Positions 1-5,453 of a stretch of 8,977 bases of DNA are shown one piece after another. The stretch is taken from the NCBI GenBank assembly GCA_031285215.1, contig JAITWQ010000176.1, positions 1 to 8,977 of the forward strand. The letters run 5' to 3'. The translations under genes and the position numbers were made by a program. Origin of the DNA: Syntrophobacterales bacterium. Lineage in GTDB: Bacteria; Desulfobacterota; Syntrophia; Syntrophales; JAAYKM01. Numbering within the stretch: position 1 is the stretch's first letter; each line of letters opens with the position of its first letter. The notes under the pieces were generated by a model. It did not search any database and was not told where the DNA came from. It was given only the letters and a program-made list of their open reading frames with translations.

Positions 1-169
1 CAAGGTAATCATCCACCGCACTTTCAAAATCTTCTCTCAGGCTCTGTACACTTTCACCCTCGAAAGAAATAAGGCTGTTTACACCAGCAACTTTTCCGAA
101 AAGGACTTTATCGGGAGCAGAAAATTCAACAGTACCATAATATCCTTTGTACTCTAATACGTTGCTCAT
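1..169 (-). CDS. hicB: HicB family antitoxin (partial, C-terminus beyond window)
   Basis: The first 56 residues of a HicB-type antitoxin are visible; the gene continues past position 1. The protein begins MSNVLEYKGYYGTVEFSA and continues with KVAGVNSLISFEGESV and a following helix ending AVDDYL. This is the degenerate RNase-H-like HicB fold that binds and neutralises HicA. The ATG at 169 lies inside the stop of the upstream hicA (ATGA, 4-bp overlap), so the two genes are translationally coupled. A strong Shine-Dalgarno (AAAAGGAGGG, 185 to 176) sits inside the end of hicA, 6 nt from the start. By family knowledge the antitoxin may also repress its own operon through a C-terminal DNA-binding domain, but that part is not in the window. 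The family call is strong; completeness cannot be judged. Confidence 0.88.
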   Translation of the reverse strand, partial: MSNVLEYKGYYGTVEFSAPDKVLFGKVAGVNSLISFEGESVQSLREDFESAVDDYL

Positions 170-417
170 AGCAGACCCTCCTTTTCCAAAACCTCTAACA
201 CTTGTTTAATCTGGTATTCCAAAAGTTCTTTGCGTGGGTGCGGCTTGTGCAGGATAATTGCCGTATTGTCTTTGAAAAACGCCACACGAGAACCGCTTGT
301 TTTTCCTTTTTTGAACATTTCAAATCCTAAAGATTCAAGAACGTTCCGCATTTCATCAAAAGTAAAATCCTTTGGTTTGCTTTTCAGCCGTTCTATCAGC
401 TTTTCTTTTTTTACCAT
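166..417 (-). CDS. hicA: HicA family toxin (mRNA interferase type)
   Basis: An 83-residue protein of the HicA double-stranded-RNA-binding-like fold, a small ribosome-independent mRNA-cleaving toxin inhibited by HicB. Visible features are an N-terminal helix (KEKLIERLKSKP), a helix FDEMRNVLESLGFE, the glycine/serine turn KTSGSRVAFF, a strand with ILHKPHPRKEL, and a C-terminal helix ending VLEVLEKEGLL. Canonical HicA carries its catalytic His in a GSH turn. Here that place reads GSR, and the nearest histidines are in the HKPHP motif at about residues 57-60, a pattern I recall from a HicA subfamily rather than a sign of decay. The start is preceded by a weak GGTGA at 7 nt. It overlaps hicB by 4 bp and lies 63 nt downstream of the TPR gene on the same strand. 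No clear promoter was found in that gap. Confidence 0.88.
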   Translation of the reverse strand: MVKKEKLIERLKSKPKDFTFDEMRNVLESLGFEMFKKGKTSGSRVAFFKDNTAIILHKPHPRKELLEYQIKQVLEVLEKEGLL

Positions 418-457
418 GTTTTTATCACCGTGCTACTATCAGGCTGTAAAATATGCA

Positions 458-470
458 ACTAATTTTTAGT
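458..470. repeat. Short inverted repeat upstream of hicA
   Basis: ACTAA-TTT-TTAGT is a 5-bp inverted repeat with a 3-nt centre, 41 to 53 nt upstream of the hicA start and just past the stop of the TPR gene. HicAB operons are commonly autorepressed at an upstream palindrome, so this could be an operator half-site pair. It is short and AT-rich and could also be chance. Confidence 0.2.
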
Positions 471-480
471 GGCTGTTACG

Positions 481-2798
481 CTATGGCGGAAAGTTTGCTT
501 TCAAGTCCTGACGGATTTCCTCAAAAACACCGGCCCAACCGCCATGTTGAGGCTGGCGGTAAAGGGTGACGCTGGGATACCAGGGGCTGTCCCTTCTGTC
601 CAGAAGCCAGCGCCAGTCGGAAAGGATGAAAGGCAATAAAATCCAGGTCGGTTTTCCCAGTGCGCCGCTTAAATGGGCAACTGGTATCCACGGAAATGAC
701 CACATCCATAAGGGCACACAGGGCGGCCGTATCGGAAAAATCATGAATGTCGTGATCGCAGCGGAGAATTTCACCATGTTCCTGTAATGTTTTTTCATCC
801 TCCTCGCGGGGGTCTTTTTGCAGACTTACATACTGATATCCGGCGGGTAAATGGGAAATCCATTCTTTGAGGATTATACTGCGGTTATGATCATTCGCGT
901 AAGTTTTTTTGCCGCTCCATACCAGTCCTGCCCGTGGTTTTGTCTTTTCTCCCAGTTTGTTCTGCCAGTAAACTATTTTATCCGGCGGCGCTTTAAGGTA
1001 GGAAGGAGAAGTGGGAATGGTGTGCAGCTCTGTTTTGAAAGCCAGGGGCAGGCTCATTAAAGGACAGTGGCAGTCAAAATCAGGCAGGTCATTGCCTTTG
1101 GGGATGATTTTTTCTATTCCATCCAGGTTTTTGAGGAGGGGAACAAGAACCTCTTCCACTTCCAGAATAACCCTGGCTCCCAAGCGGGCTGCCAGGGGAA
1201 CGTAACGGCAGAATTGGATGGTATCGCCCAAGCCCTGTTCACTGTGGAGGAGAATGGTCCGATTGGTAAGCGTTTCCTGTCCCAGCCAGAGGGGTTGGGA
1301 AAAATTTCTTCTGGGGGACGTAAAATCTTCCCGCTGCCAGCGCCATTCATATAGTTCCCAGCCCTCCGTGAATTGTCCTGTCAGAAGCAGATGAAGGCTT
1401 TTGTTCCAAATGGTAACGGGGTTGAGGGGGGCGATGGCGATGGCGTGTTTATAGTCGCGAATGGCTTCATCCCTTTGCCCCAAAAACGCAAAAACAGCGC
1501 CGCGGTTAGTGAAGGCCTCGGCATAGTCAGGCTTGAGAGAGATGGCCTGATCGTAATCGGCCAAGGCCGCTTCAAACTGACCGATACTTTGCAAGGCGTG
1601 ACCGCGCATAAAGTAGAGTTCCGCGGTACTGGAATCAAGGGCGATACCCTGTTCGAAGTTTCCTAAAGCCTCGTCAAAACGCTTCATTTCAGTCAGGATA
1701 GAGCCGCACTGAAGGAAAATGTGAGCATTGGTGGGGCTGAGCGCCGCAGCCAGATTGTAACAGGACAGAGCCGCCTCCCACAGGCTACTTTTTTTAATGA
1801 TTGTACCCATCTTAAGGCAGGAGGCAAGGCGAGGATAAATGGCAATGTTCCGGTCATCATCGGTTATGTCGGTGGCTGATTTTCCCAACCTTTGCAGGGC
1901 GTCGCCATATTGGAGATAAATATCCGCGTTATCGGGGTCTAAGGACAGAGCCTGGTCATAACAGGCGAGGGCTTCGTCAAATTTTTTCGATTCCTGTAAC
2001 ACAGCGGCGCGGCCAAGATGAATATCCACATTATTTGGATGTAAGGCAAGGGCTTGGCTATAACAGTCAAGTGCCTCGTCAAATCTCTTCAATTCCTGTA
2101 ATACGGTGGCACGGCCGAGATAGGCCTCCGCGTAATCTGGCCGCAGGGAAAGGGCCTGGTTGTAGTCGTTAATGGCGTCAAAGGGCCGCTTTAATTCCGC
2201 CAACACGTTACCCCGTCCAAAATAGGCTTCCGTATATTCCGGTTTCAGGGCAATGGCTTGGTCATAGCCGGTCAGGGCCTCTTCATATCGTTTAAGTTTC
2301 CGCAGAGCCATGGCGCGGTTATAGTGGGCTTCGGCAAAATCCGGTTTTTCGCCGAGGGCTTTATCATAACAACCTACGGCCTCCGTAAATTTTTCGCGTT
2401 TTTGCAGGGCGTTGCCCCAATTATACCAGGCTTCCGTAAAATCCGGTTTCAGGGTGACGGCGACTTCATAGCTGGTACCTGCCCCCTCCAACTCTCCCAA
2501 CTCCTGGAGGGACGCCCAGATGATAGAAAAAGGTGGGATTTTTGGGGTAAAGACCAACTGCTTTCCCGATTAATTTTGCCGCATCGTAATAATTTCCTCC
2601 TTGCAGGGCGATTACACCTAACAGGTGCAAACAGTCGAAATGATCGGGATATTCTTTCAGAACATCTTCACAAATAATTTTCGCTTCCTTTAACAATCCC
2701 TGCTGCTGCAAGGTCAGGGCCTTGGCCAGTTTTAGCTGGGTGAGCTTGGATATGGTCGTCTTTTTAAATTTACGGGTATTTTTTGTTTTACCGGCCAT
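481..2798 (-). pseudogene. TPR-repeat protein with C-terminal glycosyltransferase-like domain, broken by two frameshifts
   Basis: Read across three frames, this encodes one protein of about 773 residues. The first roughly 480 residues hold some 13-14 tetratricopeptide repeats of 34 residues (for example YNWGNALQKREKFTEAVGCY); one unit around KSATDITDDDRN is degenerate. The C-terminal third is a GT-B-like glycosyltransferase domain with LLHSEQGLGDTIQF, GLVWSG, NRSIILKEW, VISVDTS-VAHLSGALGKP and SDWRWLLDR. Such proteins are taken to act on sugars or modify proteins; the substrate is unknown. The N-terminal frame (2798 to about 2513) ends at HLGV and resumes at SLQELGELEG; the middle frame ends at VDTS (680) and resumes at VAHLSG (679), ending at the TAG at 481. 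Each junction lacks exactly 2 nt. The start MAGKTKN is chosen because AGGAGA lies 9 nt upstream; an upstream ATG at 2819 is less likely. No in-frame stop occurs outside the junctions, so decay is recent or the shifts are sequence errors. Confidence 0.87.
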
Positions 2799-2848
2799 GG
2801 GATGTTTTCTCCTGCACAAAGTTTGTATTGTTTATGTGGGTCATGCAG

Positions 2849-2868
2849 GGACGCGATTTATCGCGTCC
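2849..2868. repeat. REP-like hairpin (9-bp stem)
   Basis: GGACGCGAT-TT-ATCGCGTCC is a perfect 9-bp inverted repeat with a 2-nt centre. It lies 51-70 nt upstream of the TPR gene start, inside its predicted leader. No T-run follows on either strand, so it does not look like a terminator. It resembles short intergenic palindromes that recur in some genomes. A second hairpin with a GACGCG-containing arm occurs at 7622-7644, but the two are not the same sequence. Confidence 0.55.
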
Positions 2869-2946
2869 GGATTAAAATTCGTTGGTATGGGATGCGTTGT
2901 TATTTTCGGGCGCGATCAATTTACACTTCCCCTTGCCTTTGATATT

Positions 2947-2975
2947 ATCATGCACAATAAATGTATATTTGTCAA
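2947..2975 (-). promoter_or_regulatory. Candidate sigma-70 promoter for the TPR gene
   Basis: On the minus strand a perfect -35 TTGACA (2975-2970) is followed after 17 nt by CATGAT (2952-2947), a 4/6 match to the -10 consensus. It would start transcription near 2940 and give a leader of about 140 nt that contains the 2849-2868 hairpin. The -35 is convincing and the -10 is weak. Confidence 0.4.
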
Positions 2976-3111
2976 AAGGCTTATAGTTCGGCCCCTTTGG
3001 TATCGCTCTCTCATTTTCTGACGGGAAAAATGATATGGAAGGCTTGTCTGCCGGCCTTATTCATGTTACCAATACAAAATATCTATCATAATCAAAAATA
3101 TGGAGTTTGCC

Positions 3112-3900
3112 ATGTCATCACCTTATTTGGAATCGGTTATTGATATTGCCCGTAAGGCAGGTCAACTGCTTCGGGAAAAATTTGACCAGCCCCACGACAT
3201 TGAATACAAAGGAAGGATTAATCTGGTGACAGAAGCTGATCACGCTTCGGAGGCCCTCATTATGGCCGAGATTCAGTCGCGCTATCCCCATCACGATATT
3301 CTTACGGAGGAATCCGCCGCCATTACCAGAGGTTCTGATTTTTGTTGGGTTATTGATCCTCTGGACGGAACGACAAACTATGCCCACGGTTATCCGGTAT
3401 TTTGTGTCTCTGTGGCTTTAGCTAAGAAAGGGGAAGTTTGTTTTGGCGCTGTCTATAATCCCATGCTGGACGAAATGTTTTATGGGGAGCGGGGAAATGG
3501 AGCCTTTCTGAATGGAAAGCAAATTCATGTATCGGCAACGGCGGATATGTTGAAAAGCCTTTTAGCGACGGGGTTTCCCTACGATATTCGTGACAGCCGG
3601 GAAAATAATATGAACTATTTCTACGCCATGGCCACAGAAGTTCAGGCCGTTCGCCGCGCCGGAGCCGCCGCCCTTGACATGGCATATGTTGCGGCGGGGC
3701 GTTTTGATGGTTTCTGGGAGTTAAAACTCATGCCCTGGGATACGGCAGCGGCATGGCTTCTCATTGAAGAAGCGGAAGGAGTTGTAACCGATCTTTACGG
3801 AAAGCCTTTCCATTTACAAAGCCCTCATGCCCTGGCGTCTAACGGACACATCCATGAGGGAATGATCAACATTTTGTCCCAAGCTCGCGCCGCCGGCTGA
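3112..3900 (+). CDS. suhB: Inositol monophosphatase family protein (SuhB-like)
   Basis: A 262-residue Mg2+-dependent, Li+-sensitive-type phosphatase that hydrolyses inositol-1-phosphate or related sugar/nucleotide phosphates in the cytoplasm; E. coli SuhB also binds the rRNA antitermination complex. The family signature is complete: Glu66 in ILTEES, the metal-binding WVIDPLDGTTNY at 79-90 (Asp82, Asp85), GAVYNPMLDEMF at 112-123, and the second signature WDTAAAWLLIEEAEG at 209-223 with Asp210. Length is normal for the family. Two in-frame ATGs exist, at 3100 and 3112. GGAG at 3102-3105 lies 6 nt before 3112 and nothing suitable precedes 3100, so 3112 (MSSPYLES) is chosen. It appears monocistronic, with a weak AT-rich terminator-like hairpin after it. 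Whether the substrate is inositol phosphate, histidinol phosphate or another phosphate ester cannot be read from the sequence. Confidence 0.9.
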   Translation: MSSPYLESVIDIARKAGQLLREKFDQPHDIEYKGRINLVTEADHASEALIMAEIQSRYPHHDILTEESAAITRGSDFCWVIDPLDGTTNYAHGYPVFCVSVALAKKGEVCFGAVYNPMLDEMFYGERGNGAFLNGKQIHVSATADMLKSLLATGFPYDIRDSRENNMNYFYAMATEVQAVRRAGAAALDMAYVAAGRFDGFWELKLMPWDTAAAWLLIEEAEGVVTDLYGKPFHLQSPHALASNGHIHEGMINILSQARAAG

Positions 3901-3922
3901 TTGTTTCCGCGAATTTTCCTGC

Positions 3923-3944
3923 AGTATAATCCATACTCTTTTTT
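3923..3944 (+). terminator. Weak terminator-like hairpin after the phosphatase gene
   Basis: AGTAT-AATCC-ATACT forms a 5-bp AT-rich stem with a 5-nt loop, followed after one C by six Ts. It begins 23 nt after the stop codon. The stem is too weak for a confident intrinsic terminator, but the placement fits. Confidence 0.35.
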
Positions 3945-3976
3945 CTCCCCGGCGTGTTTTCTTGACACAGGTGATC

Positions 3977-4004
3977 GTGACAATGGCAAAGGGATGACTA
4001 TATT
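3977..4004 (+). promoter_or_regulatory. Candidate promoter for the hsp20 pair
   Basis: GTGACA (3977-3982), 16 nt, then TATATT (3999-4004) resembles a sigma-70-type promoter, with a start near 4011 and a leader of about 100 nt. A separate CTTGACA at 3960-3966 has no -10 at usual spacing. I did not find a convincing heat-shock sigma-32 box (CTTGAA/CCCCAT type) or a CIRCE element. Confidence 0.35.
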
Positions 4005-4006
4005 AC

Positions 4007-4034
4007 TCCCCAAAGGGGATATATCATATGATAT
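4007..4034 (+). promoter_or_regulatory. Leader palindromes upstream of hsp20
   Basis: Two adjacent inverted repeats occur just after the predicted transcription start. TCCCC-AAA-GGGGA (4007-4019) is a GC-rich 5-bp stem; ATATCATATGATAT (4021-4034) is a perfect 14-bp palindrome. They may be a repressor operator or part of a structured 5' leader. Neither matches a named heat-shock element I can recall. Confidence 0.35.
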
Positions 4035-4061
4035 CATGATGTTATAACAATTATGGCTGGT

Positions 4062-4107
4062 GTTTTTCTGTAATATTTAAAGATAAAAAATGCAAAGGAG
4101 GAAAAAT
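4062..4107 (+). promoter_or_regulatory. Possible RNA thermometer occluding the hsp20 Shine-Dalgarno
   Basis: In the leader the U-run at 4063-4067 followed by CU (4068-4069) can pair with GG plus the A-run at 4100-4106, which overlaps the Shine-Dalgarno (AAAGGAGG, 4094-4101). The helix is about 8 bp including G-U pairs at both ends. A U-run pairing to the ribosome-binding site is how fourU and ROSE-like thermosensors of small heat-shock genes work. A competing A-run at 4085-4090 could pair instead, so this is speculative. Confidence 0.25.
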
Positions 4108-4109
4108 CT

Positions 4110-4550
4110 ATGTTTGGCCCTGCAATGAGACGATTTGGACACGGTACCGATTTATTAAGTGAAATGCAGTATTTGCACAATGAGATGAGTCGCCTTTTTT
4201 CTTCTGTTGCGCCTCAGACTGTGCACGAATATCCGCCTATTAACGTATGGTCTGGTGAAGATAATGCCATCGTAACGGCGGAAATGCCGGGGATTGATCC
4301 GTCTGTCCTGGATATTTCCGTTATTGGAGATACTTTAACAATCAGCGGAAAGATTGAACCGGAAGAGATCAAAGGTGGTGTTTACCATCGTCAGGAGAGA
4401 AACTACGGATATTTTAAGAGAATCTTGCAGCTGCCTTTTCATGTGAATGCGGAAAAGGTCGAAGCACGTTACGAAAATGGTATTCTTCAGGTAAAACTGC
4501 CAAGATCAGAAGATGACAAACCGCGTAAAGTAATGATTCAAGCGGAATAG
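4110..4550 (+). CDS. Hsp20/alpha-crystallin small heat-shock protein, first of tandem pair
   Basis: A 146-residue small heat-shock protein, an ATP-independent cytoplasmic holdase that binds unfolding proteins and hands them to DnaK/ClpB. A short N-terminal arm (MFGPAMRRFGHGTDLLSEMQ) precedes the alpha-crystallin domain at about residues 40-140. Visible hallmarks are the strands PPINVWSGEDNAIVTAEMPG and LDISVIGDTLTISGKI, and the signature ENGILQVKLPRSED near the C-terminus (G-x-L type). The Shine-Dalgarno AAAGGAGG (4094-4101) is 8 nt from the ATG, predicting strong translation once accessible. The stop is 18 nt before the start of the second hsp20, so the two are co-transcribed. Two different Hsp20s in tandem probably form mixed or complementary oligomers, a pairing known in other proteobacteria. 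The family call is secure. Confidence 0.94.
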   Translation: MFGPAMRRFGHGTDLLSEMQYLHNEMSRLFSSVAPQTVHEYPPINVWSGEDNAIVTAEMPGIDPSVLDISVIGDTLTISGKIEPEEIKGGVYHRQERNYGYFKRILQLPFHVNAEKVEARYENGILQVKLPRSEDDKPRKVMIQAE

Positions 4551-4568
4551 GAAAGGAGGTACAGGGAT

Positions 4569-4964
4569 ATGCTCGAAAATAAAGAATTTCAAGAAACACA
4601 GAGTCCGGCTGATTTGGAGCGCCCCCAGAACCGCAAAGTGTATCTGCCCAAAGTGGATATTTATGAAACAAAAGATGCGGTTATCCTGATTGCGGATATG
4701 CCCGGTGTTGATGATAAATCCGTTAATGCCGTATTGGAGAAAAATGTTCTCTCCCTTTCGGGAAAAGCGGAACTCCCTGCCTTTTCAGGCTATACCATTG
4801 TCTACGGGGAGTATGATGGTGGGGATTATCACCGTGAATTTACGATTTCCGACGAAATTGACAAGGATAATATTGGGGCAACCATGAAAAACGGTCTCTT
4901 TCGTCTGGTTCTTCCCAAAGCGCAAAAGGTTAAAGCAAAGAAAATTACTGTCCAGACGGAATAG
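4569..4964 (+). CDS. Hsp20/alpha-crystallin small heat-shock protein, second of tandem pair
   Basis: A 131-residue small heat-shock protein of a different subgroup from its neighbour. The N-terminal arm MLENKEFQETQSPADLERPQ is short and polar. The alpha-crystallin domain follows at about 25-131, with PKVDIYETKDAVILIADMPG, VNAVLEKNVLSLSG, an extended loop IVYGEYDGGDYHREFTISDE and the terminal signature KNGLFRLVLPKAQKVKAK. There is no clear C-terminal IXI tail beyond KKITVQTE. Start support is strong: AAGGAGGT at 4553-4560, 8 nt upstream. A clean intrinsic terminator begins 13 nt after the stop codon, closing the two-gene operon. Its likely role is holdase activity together with the first Hsp20 under heat or other folding stress; sequence divergence suggests heteromeric assembly rather than redundancy. 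Confidence 0.93.
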   Translation: MLENKEFQETQSPADLERPQNRKVYLPKVDIYETKDAVILIADMPGVDDKSVNAVLEKNVLSLSGKAELPAFSGYTIVYGEYDGGDYHREFTISDEIDKDNIGATMKNGLFRLVLPKAQKVKAKKITVQTE

Positions 4965-4976
4965 CCCGTCCTCGTT

Positions 4977-5015
4977 ACGCTGAGAAGGATTACCCTTCTC
5001 AGCGTTTTCTTTTTC
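4977..5015 (+). terminator. Rho-independent terminator of the hsp20 operon
   Basis: A perfect 12-bp stem, ACGCTGAGAAGG (4977-4988) with CCTTCTCAGCGT (4994-5005), closes a 5-nt loop ATTAC. It runs straight into a T-rich tract (5005-5015). It lies just after the second hsp20 stop and isolates that operon from trpR. Confidence 0.95.
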
Positions 5016-5086
5016 TATGCCCATATTATCACATCGTTATTCCGTTGTTTTAAGTAGGTAAAATTTCAGAAAACATAAAAAAATCC

Positions 5087-5115
5087 TTGCAAATCATTTT
5101 TGCCTGTAGTATGTT
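5087..5115 (+). promoter_or_regulatory. Promoter of trpR-trpB
   Basis: TTGCAA (5087-5092), a 17-nt spacer, then TATGTT (5110-5115) gives a plausible sigma-70 promoter. An alternative -10 TAGTAT at 5107-5112 has only 14-nt spacing. The -10 overlaps the left arm of the palindrome at 5112-5131, so a bound repressor there would block RNA polymerase. Confidence 0.55.
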
Positions 5116-5131
5116 TCTATCGATAGAAACA
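5112..5131. promoter_or_regulatory. Perfect 20-bp palindrome, probable TrpR operator
   Basis: TGTTTCTATC and its exact reverse complement form an uninterrupted 20-bp palindrome 41 nt upstream of trpR, over the predicted -10. The E. coli trp operator is a palindrome of similar length with CTA in each half (GTACTAGTT type); this one also has CTA in each half, offset by one base. Size, symmetry and position suggest autoregulation by the TrpR encoded just downstream. That is an inference from position. Confidence 0.6.
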
Positions 5132-5171
5132 ACAAGGGTTCAAATTTCCCTTTTGAGGATGTTTGTGATTC

Positions 5172-5453
5172 ATGGAAAAAGATCATACTCTGGCGCATAT
5201 TTTAAGCGGAATCACCGATGATGCAACGATGGAAACCTTTATGGAAGAAATATTCACCCCGCGTGAAATGGCTGCCATCCTTCTGCGCTGGCGGCTCCTC
5301 CAGGAGCTGCACGAAGGTAAAACGCAGCGTGATATCGCTGCCCGTCACAGAATAAGTTTATGTAAGATTACCAGAGGATCCAAGATTTTGAAGGCGAAAA
5401 ATTCTCTGGTGAAAAAAATTTTAGACAGGATGGAAGAGAGAAAGGATACATAA
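5172..5453 (+). CDS. trpR: Trp repressor family transcriptional regulator (TrpR)
   Basis: A 93-residue all-helical DNA-binding protein of the TrpR superfamily, which in characterised members dimerises and binds its operator when loaded with L-tryptophan. The core FTPREMAAILLRWRLLQELHEG aligns with the E. coli segment [22 protein letters not shown]. The helix-turn-helix is TQRDIAARHRISLCKITRGS at about 51-70, ending with the family hallmark ITRGS. Arg39 and Arg68-Gly69 correspond to the E. coli ligand residues Arg54 and Arg84-Gly85; the place of Ser88 is Ile72, so corepressor binding may differ. The start has GAGGA at 12 nt, rather distant. Its TAA is followed at once by the ATG of trpB, giving a bicistronic unit like the start of chlamydial trpRBA. 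The alternative is the related YerC/YecD group, but ITRGS plus trpB linkage favour TrpR. Confidence 0.85.
   Translation: MEKDHTLAHILSGITDDATMETFMEEIFTPREMAAILLRWRLLQELHEGKTQRDIAARHRISLCKITRGSKILKAKNSLVKKILDRMEERKDT

Larger units (their letters stand above)
2799..3111. other. Divergent intergenic region between the TPR gene and the phosphatase
   Basis: This 313-bp stretch separates two divergently transcribed genes. It holds the hairpin at 2849-2868 and the minus-strand promoter candidate at 2947-2975. Open frames across it have no ribosome-binding site and no recognisable protein. No clear plus-strand promoter for the phosphatase was found; the AT-rich stretch at 3070-3100 contains -10-like CATAAT (3087-3092) without a matching -35. 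Confidence 0.6.

Noticed and set aside
230..469. Plus-strand frame of 79 codons over hicA
   Set aside because: It is antisense to a clear HicA gene, has no family features and no ribosome-binding site.
851..1666. Several plus-strand frames of 60-100 codons antisense to the TPR gene
   Set aside because: The minus-strand reading shows coherent TPR and glycosyltransferase motifs throughout; these frames are its shadows.
2258..2677. Plus-strand frame of 139 codons
   Set aside because: Antisense to TPR repeats, with no recognisable domain; repeat-rich genes often give long antisense frames.
3100..3111. ATG at 3100 as start of the phosphatase
   Set aside because: GGAG at 3102-3105 is placed properly for the ATG at 3112, and no such site precedes 3100.
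2722..3143. Plus-strand frames of 99 and 60 codons in the divergent region
   Set aside because: They overlap the start of the TPR gene and the start of the phosphatase, lack ribosome-binding sites and look like no known protein.
3960..3966. CTTGACA as a heat-shock sigma-32 -35 box for hsp20
   Set aside because: No matching -10 at the usual spacing; the nearest TATATT is more than 30 nt away.
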